From Neoconidiobolus thromboides FSU 785 (taxonomy: Eukaryota; Entomophthoromycota; Entomophthoromycetes; Entomophthorales; Neoconidiobolaceae), in assembly GCA_025603075.1 (NCBI GenBank), contig MU626422.1, positions 1 through 43,767 on the forward strand: a stretch of 43,767 nt of DNA, written 5' to 3'. Shown here piece by piece: positions 30,428 to 40,852 of the stretch (positions are counted from its first letter, which is position 1; each line of letters starts with the position of its first letter). Under the pieces are notes generated by a model that saw only the letters and a program-made list of their open reading frames with translations, did no database searches and had not been told where the DNA came from. Position numbers and translations under genes: made by a program.

Positions 30428-32221
30428 TTATATAACTATAGAATATTTTTCCAAAAAATGAAACTTTTCTAAGTCTTTTTCTATAACCTCGATTGCATAT
30501 CCACTATCTTCAAAGTAATGAGTTTCATCCCTATCTTTTTTGATCCAATAAACTAATTGTTGAACTTTGCTATAAATTATTTCATTTTGTCCTTCTACAA
30601 AGTGCAACTGTGATAAGGCATTAAGGTAAAAATAAACAGTTGGAAGTAAATCAAAGGAAGTATTAAATACAATCCAAGGACATTCATCATCAATGTTGTT
30701 ACGATTAAATAAAGTAGAAAACAAATCCCATAATTTATCTGCCGTTTCTAATCCAATTGTCCATAGCCAGGAATATAATAGTGAATGAGAACATGGACTT
30801 ATATAAGAAAGAGGATCAATAATATAAAGTTTAGTATTTAAAAACATAAAATAACCAGAAGAGCCTAATGATGAAGTATCATCTGATTGTAGTACACCGT
30901 ATGATTTAATGTTGGCAAGCTGCTTTGAGGATAAAAATCGAAAACTTTTATAGTTTATTGATACATTGTTTATATCTTTATCTAATTCACCAATCATTTT
31001 TAATATACTATTGACATCAAAATAAAACCTATCAATCGGATATATATTTGGATTCTTTTTTAACATATTTCTTTCATTAAGATATGATTGTAAAACGTGA
31101 AAATAACAAGCTATTGCTCTTGAATAATAAGATAACTCAAAAGACTTAGTATTATTAATATTAGGGACCATAGTACTTGTATTGATACTTTTTAACATAT
31201 CTTTCAAATCTATCTTTTTGATTTTATTGATACCCAATCTAGGCATAGTAGGTAAACTAATTGTTTTATCTCTAACATGGCTCAAAGGAGTTACTCTGCT
31301 ATATTTTAGAATTAAAGGGTATCCAGGTAAGTACGATAGACTAATATAAAAAATCACAATAAGTTCCCATAACTTATCTTTTAATGAATCTTCAAACTTG
31401 TTTTTTGTGAATGAATCCGTATTTTCTCTTTCTTCCGGTAATATTTGTAACATTTGTCCCATCCTTATTGCCTGTCCTAAATATATACTGGCTAGTGAAT
31501 AATTATTTGTATACAAATATTCTCCAGAAATTAAAATAATTGCAATCACATCATCTAATGTTGGATCATTATAGCTTTGAGCCATCATATTTTGAATGTT
31601 TTTAGTGCTATTAAGCAATATTTGTTCATACTCCTTTGGAAGTTCAATCAAACTCAATATTGATTGCATAAGAATAGATTTTAATAAACTTGGTTCTTTT
31701 TTTCTAAATATATTTTCCAATACTGGAGCTGTAAGCCACAGCTCATCTGGGTCCAAATATTGATAATAAATATTAATAAAGCATACCAAAAGCTCCGAAG
31801 GCATTAACCCGTCTATTTTATTTGGAGTGATATATAACTCTCTTTCTGGAGAAGAACATATGCAATTGCTCATAAGCATCATCTTTTGACTATTTTTTAT
31901 TGCCTTTGTATAGTACGATATACCATTTTCAAAATAAGTTATAAATTTTAATTCTGCATTTCGACATTTCTTTTTCTGTAGCTGACTTTGGTTTGGTCGA
32001 TCCATCAATTCCTTTAAACTTTTTTTCCTATCCAAACACTCCTTTGTCCATTTTAGATAGCTTTTTATTAAACCACTAAACTCATTAGTCGGATAGGCCA
32101 GTATGCTACTCTTTATACTAGAAAAAAAATTTGTTAGCTCCTTTTCAATTTCATTGATTCTTTTAATAGCTTTAAATTTATATGACTCTTTATAAATTTT
32201 TAGTTCTTCATTTTGGCCCAT
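30428..32221 (-). CDS. MHR-only fungal transcription-factor-like protein, paralogue 5
   Basis: A 597-aa intronless ORF. The frame opens at a TTG at 32230; I use the ATG at 32221 (MGQNEELKIYKESYKFKAIKR). It is the near twin of the gene at 10008-11810: the N-terminal NEFSGLIKSYLKWTKECL, the MHR (PSELLVCFINIYYQYLDPDE, SLLKSILMQSILSLIELP, ASIYLGQAIRMGQMLQILP, LPTMPRL) and the C-terminal THYFEDSGYAIEVIEKDLEK are matched nearly residue for residue. The two lie ~19 kb apart in opposite orientation. It shares the absence of a zinc cluster. It lies inside the interval bounded by the 482/485-bp inverted duplication, next to whose right arm it sits. Confidence 0.85.
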   Translation of the reverse strand: MGQNEELKIYKESYKFKAIKRINEIEKELTNFFSSIKSSILAYPTNEFSGLIKSYLKWTKECLDRKKSLKELMDRPNQSQLQKKKCRNAELKFITYFENGISYYTKAIKNSQKMMLMSNCICSSPERELYITPNKIDGLMPSELLVCFINIYYQYLDPDELWLTAPVLENIFRKKEPSLLKSILMQSILSLIELPKEYEQILLNSTKNIQNMMAQSYNDPTLDDVIAIILISGEYLYTNNYSLASIYLGQAIRMGQMLQILPEERENTDSFTKNKFEDSLKDKLWELIVIFYISLSYLPGYPLILKYSRVTPLSHVRDKTISLPTMPRLGINKIKKIDLKDMLKSINTSTMVPNINNTKSFELSYYSRAIACYFHVLQSYLNERNMLKKNPNIYPIDRFYFDVNSILKMIGELDKDINNVSINYKSFRFLSSKQLANIKSYGVLQSDDTSSLGSSGYFMFLNTKLYIIDPLSYISPCSHSLLYSWLWTIGLETADKLWDLFSTLFNRNNIDDECPWIVFNTSFDLLPTVYFYLNALSQLHFVEGQNEIIYSKVQQLVYWIKKDRDETHYFEDSGYAIEVIEKDLEKFHFLEKYSIVI

Positions 32222-33722
32222 CGAATACAAATCTTTATATGATATTGAAGGTGTTAGCTTGTGTGATTAATAAATTTAAGTTCAAGAACATAATTGACCA
32301 AACCATAAATCGATCTATTTTTTGAGCTCTTGCAAAATTTGTAAATTAGCATAAATACTCCAAACCTATCTTTTTTTCAACATTTGCATTATAAAAAGTT
32401 CTAAATTTTGTAGTTCATGATAAACAAGATATATCATAAAAACATTCATATACGAATTTTGTAGATTTAAATCTAAATCAAACTGCAAAATTATTTATGT
32501 TTATATTTATATCTATAAGCTTTTAAATCTACTCATTTATGCACTATCATTGAAAGCGTAAGGATCTTAGACAAAGTTGTAGATACCTTTGAAATAAACA
32601 TACACAATTGTTTTTTAGTACTACTCCATCTTTTAACCATTAGATATCCAAATATAAACTTTACACTAGATTAATCTGTCATGAAATTCCAATTAAAGTT
32701 TTTAGTTTAAAGCTTAGAAGCCTTGTTTCTATGACCTATAAGGTACATATAGATAATTTAATGTTATATGAGTGTTTAAATATGTCTTAATTTATAGTAT
32801 CCTCACTTCAAGAAAAAACCTTTTGATTCATAATAGCTACACTAAAGTTACTACCTTTTGGCTATAAAACTAATTTTATGACCAATGTAAAATAAATAGT
32901 AGTAATTTAGTATACTACATTTCCAAAGAAAGTAACATTATATGGGGTTTTCTCTATTTTTATAAAGCAACAGCTACAAGTAGAACAGGACTATAGTATA
33001 TAAAGAAAAAGAACGATTATTATAATTATTATATTATTTACAAATTGTACGGGAATGAAACACTTGAGGTGCAATTTGAACAGTAAAAGTTATATATATC
33101 ATTCTATAGTTAAATAAAGTCAAAAACTGTCAACAAAAAACTATTAATAGAACGCTATATAAAAGAAGAAAATTTATGTTAAGAGAAATTTAAACTTAAA
33201 CCAGTAATAATTAAATTCAAGTTGCTATTAGTTAAAATCGTAGTTGTCATAGATTATTTACACTTAAATGCTTGTAACTATTCTTTGAGCCACTCTAGTT
33301 TTAATTTAATGCTTGTCATTTTAAAAACTATTAGTTTAATATAAATATTTATTAACTTGTAATATGTCTTTTAAATCAGCTACATTCTTATAAGTATCTA
33401 CTGCTTTTAGAAAGTGAATTAACTTTTGTTAAGAGATACTATGAAATATACAAGACTTGAACAAGTTATAGTATCACACATATGTCAAAAATATATATGC
33501 AAACTGTAGTTCAAGAAAAAGTGACGATTATCAAACAAATCGTGGCAGATAATTTATTTATTCTAAAAACATTACTATAACGAAACGGTTTACTATAAAT
33601 GAAAGGACTTAAAGAATTATTGATCACAAACTGAATTATAAAAAAGAAAGTCACAAATCAAATACCCAATTAAATTCAGTTACAATTGATTCAGCCAAAT
33701 AAATTGGTGGATTTACATTTTC
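32222..33722. other. 1.5-kb gene-free region
   Basis: No gene, MITE or RNA is recognised between the MHR paralogue and relic B. The sequence is A+T-rich with stop codons in all frames. Confidence 0.5.
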
Positions 33723-34438
33723 TAAATATTTATTTGAGATAGTAAATAGGATTATCAAATGGAACTTAGCTTATTCACACTACAGTGAATCTAGGTTCAG
33801 TAAATATCAAAAGTTTATCAAACAAAATGAGACTTTGATGAAGCATTTATGTATACATGAAAACAAAATTCAATTGACAAATTATTGTTCAAATGTTATA
33901 TCTATAAATTATAGTAGTTATAATTATATAATTATAAGAATGATAGCAATATTAATTTGCCAAACAAAGAAAATAGTCATCAATTCTATAAATTATAGAC
34001 AGTCACTAATAATTTAGAGATTATCTAAATTAACTTGAATTATTTGAATTTAAGACTAGTCGCATAAATATTGAAGAAGTTATTCAATATCTAAGTCCAA
34101 ATAGATTAAAGTTACTCAAATTGGTTTTCAATTCTTCCTTTTATATTAATGGAATAGATGTTATTAAAAGCCAGTTTAAAAAGTTGAAAATATTACATTT
34201 AACTTCAACTTCAAGTATCTTTACAACTAATGATTTCAATTCCAGTCTAAATTTTAATTCTAATTTAGAGTTATTAATCAAAGGGCATTTAAATGATTAC
34301 TTTATTGATTACTTTAGAGACTTGATGAAACTAAAAAGTATTCAATTAATAGATAAATCTGCAAATTTGAACCTCAGGGTTATTAAAAGTAGTTATTTCA
34401 ATCTTGAACATACCATGAATACGCTAATTGAGCATTAA
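33723..34438 (+). pseudogene. Decayed LRR/F-box-like gene, inverted copy B (longer)
   Basis: The first 485 bp match 23342-23823 in inverse orientation almost perfectly. The frame opening at 33703 runs through NRIIKWNLAYSHYSESRF and YCSNVISINYSS to a TAG near 34015. In another frame, LELFEFKTSRINIEEV begins at 34034 and continues openly to a TAA at 34438 through LKLLKLVFNSSFYING, LKILHLTSTS, LELLIKGHLNDYF and LKSIQLIDKSANLNL. The regular L..L.L spacing suggests leucine-rich repeats after an F-box-like N-terminal part. A stop and a frame change separate the halves, so the gene looks broken; a small unrecognised intron is the alternative. Unlike copy A it retains the downstream repeats. Confidence 0.6.
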
Positions 34439-35244
34439 TTTAATACTTGTTTTTAGCTACGACACCTACCTTAGAAGATAATTATACAAAGATAAACATT
34501 GGCATTCATTAAAAAACATTCTGGTGTTAAACTGTATGAAGTTACAGTAAGTTAGTTAGTAATTTATTATGTTTATAATTCAATGTAGTTATGAATACTA
34601 TAGAACTTGGTTCATTCATGACTGTAAGATGATCGAATTCATTTGCATTAGCTTTAATAGTGCTTTTTAGATATAACTATTGCTTTCCTACTATCTACTA
34701 AGTTTTGAATGATTAGCCTAAATTACCGTTTTTCTTAAACATTCCTTTATCTCATTTCTAGCTATAGACCTGATAAATTCAACTTTATAGATAAAATAGC
34801 TATAAAATTAGCACTCGTGTTCCTGGTTTTTATTCAAAAAAGCAGTTTTATTTATTATCGTTCATAATATCATTATGAATATTGATAGATGTCAGTCCTT
34901 AAAAGTAATCATCTAATAGCCTTAAATTTAAATTGGTAACTTATTTGAAATTGATAAAAATGGGCAATTTAGATCTCTATTTCGACCCGCTGAGAAGAAG
35001 AGTTATAAAAAGAAACATTAGAGCTCTTTACATTCCAAATTATACAGTTCATTCATTAAAAGCTAGTGACTGCCATGTGATAGTTCTTATTTGATAAACT
35101 GTAAGGTTTGGAATTTTAAGGGTTATAAAAAAATAAATTATTAAATTATTAATTACAATTATGTAACACATCGATAAAATTCAACAAATATAAAACTGCT
35201 ATTTTATAAATTTTAGTTAATTTTTTTATACAACTGATTGCTTT
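34439..35244. other. Intergenic region
   Basis: It has no clear gene. A 44-codon ORF at 34960-35094 (MGNLDLYFDPLRRRVIKR...) reads like real protein at its start but has no partner exon that I can find. No zinc-cluster exon for the next gene is visible here. Confidence 0.45.
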
Positions 35245-37014
35245 ATGACTCACTTAACAGCCAAAACTTTAAAAGATAATAAAACTTACTTAACAAAGGC
35301 CCATGAGAGAATAACCTCATTAGAGAATGAGTTGTTAACTTGTCTGTCGAAATTAAATGATAATGGCAACGATAAACAAGCGAAACCCAATAAAGCTCTA
35401 CTATTAGAATATATCCGATGGAGTCTAGTTTGTATATCCAGAAACAATAAATTAGAAGAATTGAAGAGAGAAGTTAGACGAAGAGCGAATAAAGAAGTGT
35501 ATTATAAAGAAGTGAATCATTTTAATATGGAAATTAACAGTGGGTTAAATTATTATAGTTCACTATTAAATCCAAACACAACTGACACATTAAACTGGCT
35601 ACATACTAACTATATTTCAAATCCCAGTTTAGATTTATATATTTCTCCAATCAAAGTAGATGGAAAGAAACCATCCGAGTTAATAAGAAGTTTCGTAGAT
35701 ATTTATAGTTTTCATTTAGATAAAAATGGACTCTGGTTTTCTCAAGATGAAATAGAAGGAATACTAAAGGATAAAGGAGAAAGTTTGTTAAAACAAATGT
35801 TATTAGAATCTATTAGTAGCTTAATGAATTCTGAACTAAAATTTCATTTCAAGATAAGAAATATTGAACAAAGACTTATTGAATGTTATAGTAACCCAAA
35901 TATTTCAAATTTATTTGCTATTACTTTAATTGTTGGTGAATTAATCTTCAAAAATGATTTCAAAAAAGCAGCTTACTACCTTTCAAATGCTACTAAGATG
36001 GCTTATATACTAGGGATTAATGATGTTACAAATAGTTTAATAGTTGATATTAATAATGGTATCTTTAAATATTCAAATTCTTATAAGAAACTTTGGGAGT
36101 TATTATTATTATTTCAATTAATTTTATTAGGTGAAGAAGGAGTAGGATTACCTATTATAAAAGAAGTAAAAGTATCTTCATTTAATCATGTAAACAATAA
36201 AGCTATTTGTTTACCAACTATGTCGAGACATTCTCAAAATAATATATCTTATAATATTCAAAAATTCAATTCTATGATGAATTATAAGGATAAAAGTAAT
36301 GATACAGAGATGATTTATTATTCTAAATGTATAACATTTCATTTACAATTATTACAGTCTCAAATTAACAATGAACATTTAATAAATAATGTCAAAACAA
36401 TCAATTCAATTGAAGAGTTTTATTTTAAGAAAGATGAGTTAATTAAGTTATTAATAGCAATTGAGACCGCTTTAAAAAATACTCCTTCTAGTTATAAAGT
36501 TTATAATCTATTAACTAAAAATCAAATCAACGAAATTTCCAATTTTGGTTTACCTCAACCCGATACAAAACCCACTTTTGGTTCTTGTGGTTATTTACTA
36601 TTATTAAATGGTAAATTATATCTAGCTGATCCTATATCTCATCTCAATCCGTTCAAACATGATTTGCTAGAAGATTGGCTTTGGGAAATAGGATTACAAG
36701 CAGCGGATGATATATATAACTTATTTTCAACTTTATTTAACAAAAAAAGGAAGGAAGGCTATGTTTATCACTTAATAAATAGTGCCCTTGATTGTATCCC
36801 TACATGTGCATTTTATTTTAATTCATTAGCAAATAAGGCATTTGATCCCAACATTCTTGAGCAAGTTTATTTGAAACTTAAAGAAATGTTAAATTGGTTT
36901 AAAGAGGATAGTGAGAAACATCATATATTTAATAATTCATTAATGTTTATAAATATAATGTCTCAGTTTACCAAAAAATTTAATTTATCACCAAATTATT
37001 CGTTTGATTTATAA
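35245..37014 (+). CDS. MHR-only fungal transcription-factor-like protein, paralogue 6
   Basis: A 589-aa intronless ORF from ATG. The leading helix is KTYLTKAHERITSLENELL, followed by the basic patch KREVRRRANK also seen in paralogues 2 and 3. MHR landmarks are PSELIRSFVDIYSFHLDKNG, SLLKQMLLESISSLM, FAITLIVGELIFKNDFKKAA, YYLSNATKMAYILGI, KLWELLLLFQLILLG and LPTMSRH. The C-terminal third keeps TFGSCGYLLLLNGKLYLADP and DWLWEIGLQAADDIYNLFST. It thus combines features of both subgroups in the window. The zinc cluster is absent, as in the rest of the family. Asn content is high and follows the A+T-rich codons. Confidence 0.85.
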   Translation: MTHLTAKTLKDNKTYLTKAHERITSLENELLTCLSKLNDNGNDKQAKPNKALLLEYIRWSLVCISRNNKLEELKREVRRRANKEVYYKEVNHFNMEINSGLNYYSSLLNPNTTDTLNWLHTNYISNPSLDLYISPIKVDGKKPSELIRSFVDIYSFHLDKNGLWFSQDEIEGILKDKGESLLKQMLLESISSLMNSELKFHFKIRNIEQRLIECYSNPNISNLFAITLIVGELIFKNDFKKAAYYLSNATKMAYILGINDVTNSLIVDINNGIFKYSNSYKKLWELLLLFQLILLGEEGVGLPIIKEVKVSSFNHVNNKAICLPTMSRHSQNNISYNIQKFNSMMNYKDKSNDTEMIYYSKCITFHLQLLQSQINNEHLINNVKTINSIEEFYFKKDELIKLLIAIETALKNTPSSYKVYNLLTKNQINEISNFGLPQPDTKPTFGSCGYLLLLNGKLYLADPISHLNPFKHDLLEDWLWEIGLQAADDIYNLFSTLFNKKRKEGYVYHLINSALDCIPTCAFYFNSLANKAFDPNILEQVYLKLKEMLNWFKEDSEKHHIFNNSLMFINIMSQFTKKFNLSPNYSFDL

Positions 37015-38073
37015 CCGTAACGATTATGATTATTAATTTTGATAATATTAAATTAATACATTGTCTACCGCTATCTCTTTTTCTTTAAGCCACTTTTTCG
37101 AATGTTATCTTAGTCTCTAAAACAATACTCTTTACTTTAAAAGCTTTCATTCTTTGTATTAAGGTTTGAGTCATAGATAAAAAAATTACCACTTTATAGT
37201 CTGGCCTATCTAGTAATCTTTCTTCTTTATTCAAACTTATTACTATTTAAATTCATAAAAGCTTTAAGAAAGAAGTGAATCAGATATAGTTTTTCCTATC
37301 TGCTTTTTCAAAGATAATAATTAATTGAACTAAGTCTTATCTTAAAGAGATTTAGTTATTTAAAAGCAATCATCTTATATGTTTATTGATCTATATTTTA
37401 TGTTATTAATAAAGTATTTAAGGCTAGCACCCTCTAAAAAAATAATTTAATTAACTTTTAGGTTTAGAAAGTGGGCTCATAAAAGAAAAAACATTTCAAT
37501 ATTAAAATTAGTATTGAATAAAAATAAACTATCTAAAATATATTTTAAACAGTAGATGATAAAAGCTTTTTATAATTAAACAAGGTTAAATAGTATCAGA
37601 AAAAAAGTGCAATTAAAGTGTTATATAAAAACTAAAATTAAAATCTAGTAAATCATTTAATACCAGTTTGATAATAACTAATATTAAACTAATTAATTAA
37701 GTACAGTAATCATTAAATAATATGAATTTGATAAAATAAACAAAAATAAAAATCTGATATATTCATTTAAATTTAAAAGTAAATTATAATCTAATATTTT
37801 AAATATTTTTATTTTTATTATATTAAGTTAACTGTAAAATAGCTTTATAGTTCAAATAAATAACAACCGTACCATTACAAAAGATTCAATTAAAATAAGT
37901 TTTTTAATAAACATCTATCATTACAGCTAGTAATTTCTGGCTTTTATAAATATAGAAGTGAATAGGTTGTTTTATGATTGATTTATATTATACTACTCCA
38001 ACTATCTCAAGTTTGTAAAGTTTAACACTATATTAGTAAATTGCCTTGTAATTGACTAACAGATCGATAAGAT
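37015..38073. other. 1-kb gene-free region upstream of tRNA-Ala
   Basis: No coding region is seen. The last 11 bases before the tRNA (ATCGATAAGAT, 38063-38073) are repeated in front of the second tRNA-Ala gene. Confidence 0.5.
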
Positions 38074-38146
38074 GGGGAACTAGCTCAGATGGTAGAGCGC
38101 TCGCTTAGCATGCGAGAGGCACCGGGATCGATGCCCGGGTTCTCCA
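38074..38146 (+). tRNA. tRNA-Ala (AGC)
   Basis: A 73-nt cloverleaf including discriminator A. The acceptor stem GGGGAAC pairs with GTTCTCC and includes the G3:U70 wobble pair that identifies tRNA-Ala. The anticodon stem CTCGC/GCGAG encloses the loop TTAGCAT with anticodon AGC. The T stem CCGGG/CCCGG is intact. There is no intron and CCA is not encoded. The nearest T run downstream is inside MITE copy 12. Confidence 0.97.
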
Positions 38147-38158
38147 AGATTAAGATAT

Positions 38159-38246
38159 GGGGAGTGTCTTTTTTAACTTCATTTTTTCAGCGCTATCTAA
38201 GCGGAAAATTTGCTAACAAAATTCTTAAACACAAAAATACATCCCC
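38159..38246 (-). mobile_element. MITE copy 12, twelve bases after tRNA-Ala
   Basis: An 88-bp copy in reverse orientation flanked by ATAT (38155-38158 and 38247-38250). Ends are GGGGAGTGTCTTTTTT and ACATCCCC. The middle is shortened relative to the consensus. It lies directly in the path of transcription from the tRNA gene. Confidence 0.9.
38169..38174 (+). terminator. RNA polymerase III T-run supplied by a MITE
   Basis: TTTTTT is the first run of four or more Ts downstream of the tRNA-Ala at 38074-38146, 22 nt after its end, and lies inside MITE copy 12. RNA polymerase III terminates at such runs. Confidence 0.65.
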
Positions 38247-38250
38247 ATAT

Positions 38251-38779
38251 CTTAGATTTATATTTTTGCTCTCATAAGCAAGTAGCAAGTACTTTGAAGA
38301 TCAAACTTTATAACATATCTAGTCAATTTTTTTCTAATTTTAATAACACAAGTAATGAAATTTTATAAAATTCAAAGCATAATAAATACAAGAATATTAA
38401 ACTTTTATAATTAATTTTTGCTTATTAATAGTTTATAAAGCTTATTGATTTATATGTTTAATTATTTTATTATAGTTAGTAAAATAAAATTAACAATAAT
38501 AAAAAATAGTCAATAAATTAATTACCATTATATCACATTATAAAAAAATACTCAATTATATATTATTAACTTAAGGATTAGACTTTTAAAAAAGCCAATT
38601 AAATCAACCAAATAAAACTAAATAATCTTTTTTAATAAACTATCTATTTAAAAGTAAACAGTTATTATTACAGATAAAAGCGAATTGATTGGCTCAATTT
38701 TAAAGTAAAAAAATATCAAAAATAAGCCACTTTTATCAAAGCTTTATGTTTTTAATAATTAAATACTTTTAATTAGTTC
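38251..38779. other. Intergenic region upstream of the first kelch gene
   Basis: About 530 bp of A+T-rich sequence without recognised features; it must contain the promoter of the kelch gene. Confidence 0.4.
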
Positions 38780-40132
38780 ATGTTTTATTTCATCTTACTA
38801 TTAAGTTTAAGCTGGACCTTAGCGACAATCAATAATAATCCCAAGTTATATAATGGTAAATGTATATTAATGAAGGATACGGTTTATTATTTTGGTGGAA
38901 AGGTATTTAATAGAGGAAAAGAAGAGATGAATAAACATGTTTATGAGATGAAGTTAAAGCAAGCTGAACAATTAAAATGGGACAAAATAGATAATAATAG
39001 TTTATTTAATAATAAAATATATTCTAATATAATACAATATAATAAAACAATGATTTTGATGTTAAGAGAACAAGATATAAATACAGAAAATGAATTTATC
39101 ATGTATAATATTCAATCGAATACCTGGATTAAAGATACTCAAATGAAATTAAGTTTGAATAAAGTATTAAATAATAATGATTCATTAATAAATCCTTATT
39201 TAGTAAAAGATAGAGATAATGATATGATCTATTTATTTGGTGGTAAATTTAAAAATAATATTTATAATAAAGATATATTTATTTATAATATAAACAAATC
39301 AACTTGGGATAAAAGAAATTTCAATGAAATTATTGGTATTAATGGTGAAGCTACTTATTTAAAATCAATGATTATTATAATTGGTGGAGAAAAAGAAAAT
39401 CAAATTAAATATAAAAATAATCAATTAAATTTAATATCATTAGATATAATGAATTTAATTACAAAATCAACTTCAGGTATAATACCATCTAGCTTAAGTA
39501 AATTCTTAATAACAGATTATAAAGATGATGTTTATATTATAAATAATAGTAATAATAATGATAATAGTATTTATAAACTTAAAACTTCAATCTTTGAGTG
39601 GGAAAAAATTAATATTAATGAATTAAAAGTATATGAGGATGCTTGTTTAATAGGTTATAATGAACATTTAATAGTCTCTTTTGGAAAAAACAAAGAAGAA
39701 TATAATACAGATATTCAAATCATCAATTTAAAGGAGGGAAAGTTAGTTGATAATATAATTGATGAAACTCACTTAACAAATAATAATAATAATAATAATA
39801 ATAATATAAAATCAACACAAGAAATCAATAGTAATTCAATAATAAATACAATATTAGGAATATCAATAAGTTTATTAATAATAATAATAATATTTAGTAC
39901 TATATTTTATATTAAATATAAAAAGAAAATCAATAGAAATAATAAGTATAATTATAAGCCACCTGAATATTTAGATGAGTTATTATGGATTTATAATGAA
40001 AAAGAAGTAAATAGTAAAATTAATTTTGATACTCAATTAACTTACATTGATTCAGATTTGAATTCACCAGAGAAAGCATTATTATCTTTAAATAAAAAAT
40101 GTAGTTCATACAATTATACAAAGACATTGTAA
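38780..40132 (+). CDS. Kelch-repeat type I membrane protein, paralogue 1
   Basis: A 450-aa intronless ORF from ATG. Residues 1-16 form a signal peptide (MFYFILLLSLSWTLAT). Degenerate kelch blades follow, marked by VYYFGGKVF, IYLFGGKF, MIIIIGGEK and LIVSFGKN, each ahead of the usual aromatic-rich strand (SNTWIK, KSTWDKR, FEWEKI). A poly-Asn run encoded by an AAT microsatellite lies near residues 335-343. A single membrane span (about 354-376) is followed by a basic stop-transfer KYKKK and a ~70-residue cytoplasmic tail. The ectodomain would be an extracellular or luminal beta-propeller, so it is likely a surface or secretory-pathway protein. Partner and function are unknown. A shorter paralogue lies at 41411-42565. 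Confidence 0.8.
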   Translation: MFYFILLLSLSWTLATINNNPKLYNGKCILMKDTVYYFGGKVFNRGKEEMNKHVYEMKLKQAEQLKWDKIDNNSLFNNKIYSNIIQYNKTMILMLREQDINTENEFIMYNIQSNTWIKDTQMKLSLNKVLNNNDSLINPYLVKDRDNDMIYLFGGKFKNNIYNKDIFIYNINKSTWDKRNFNEIIGINGEATYLKSMIIIIGGEKENQIKYKNNQLNLISLDIMNLITKSTSGIIPSSLSKFLITDYKDDVYIINNSNNNDNSIYKLKTSIFEWEKININELKVYEDACLIGYNEHLIVSFGKNKEEYNTDIQIINLKEGKLVDNIIDETHLTNNNNNNNNNIKSTQEINSNSIINTILGISISLLIIIIIFSTIFYIKYKKKINRNNKYNYKPPEYLDELLWIYNEKEVNSKINFDTQLTYIDSDLNSPEKALLSLNKKCSSYNYTKTL

Positions 40133-40426
40133 TTGAGTAATAAATTCAATTGAAATTCAACAAAAATGATAAACTATGAAATTCTTTTTGGTTAATCAAT
40201 ATTCTTTTTTTTCTTTTTAGTTAATCTTAGTTGATCTAATAACAATCTAAAATTTAATGTTCATTTTAAACCAATCAATTTTCGCCAAGCATATTCATTA
40301 ATATATTTTAATAAAGATGAATCTTAACAACTAAGTGGTGTAACTTAAATTGAAGTATATTTAAACAAAAATTTTTCTTTTAATGATTCAAACTGTTTTT
40401 ATTATTTTAATAATTTTATATTAATA
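40133..40426. other. Short intergenic region
   Basis: 294 bp with no recognised feature; it is T-rich just after the kelch gene (about 40200-40220). Confidence 0.4.
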
Positions 40427-40852
40427 ATGACTTATACTGACTTCTTAGGTGCTAATCATGCAGCTTCAGGACATTGGAATGATGCTCCTAAATCAATCTT
40501 ATTAAAAAAGAATCAAAATAAAGATATTAATTCTGAGATTCAATATACTCAATTTGAATGTTATACTAAATTAACTCAACTCATTAATAGTATTGATATC
40601 AATTCATTATCTATAATGGAAAAAAATAAAATTAGAGATATTAATATGAGATTAGAAGCGTTTAAAAATTCAAAAGAAGTATCTAATGAAGTGTTAATGA
40701 TGTTGTCAAATATTATTCATAAGTTAATGGAAAAAGAGTTTAAAGCTGCTCTTGATTTACATGCTAAGGTACTACTTCAAGCTGATGGAATTCATACGCG
40801 TTGGTTAGTTGGAGTTAAAAGAATTATCGAAGTTTTAAAGATTCAAGTTTAA
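40427..40852 (+). CDS. Stand-alone SRA1/Sec31 C-terminal-domain protein
   Basis: A 141-aa intronless ORF from ATG. The short N-terminal GHWNDAPKSILL matches the W-N-D-x-P motif near the start of SRA1-type proteins. The rest is a compact helical domain (YTKLTQLINSIDINSL, KIRDINMRLEAFKN, LMMLSNIIHKLMEKEFKAAL, HTRWLVGVKRIIEVLK) with the conserved layout of the SRA1/Sec31 C-terminal family. In animals SRA1 protein acts in RNA-related regulation, while in most fungi this domain sits at the C-terminus of the COPII coat protein Sec31. The short independent version here lacks the WD40 and proline-rich parts of Sec31. It sits between the two kelch genes in the same direction. Confidence 0.82.
   Translation: MTYTDFLGANHAASGHWNDAPKSILLKKNQNKDINSEIQYTQFECYTKLTQLINSIDINSLSIMEKNKIRDINMRLEAFKNSKEVSNEVLMMLSNIIHKLMEKEFKAALDLHAKVLLQADGIHTRWLVGVKRIIEVLKIQV

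Noticed and set aside
34960-35094. 44-codon ORF MGNLDLYFDPLRRR...
   Set aside because: It reads like protein at the start but no downstream exon or family could be found; considered and rejected as a zinc-cluster exon for the next gene because it lacks the cysteines.
38089-38277. 62-codon plus-strand ORF
   Set aside because: It is composed of tRNA-Ala sequence and MITE copy 12 and is not coding.
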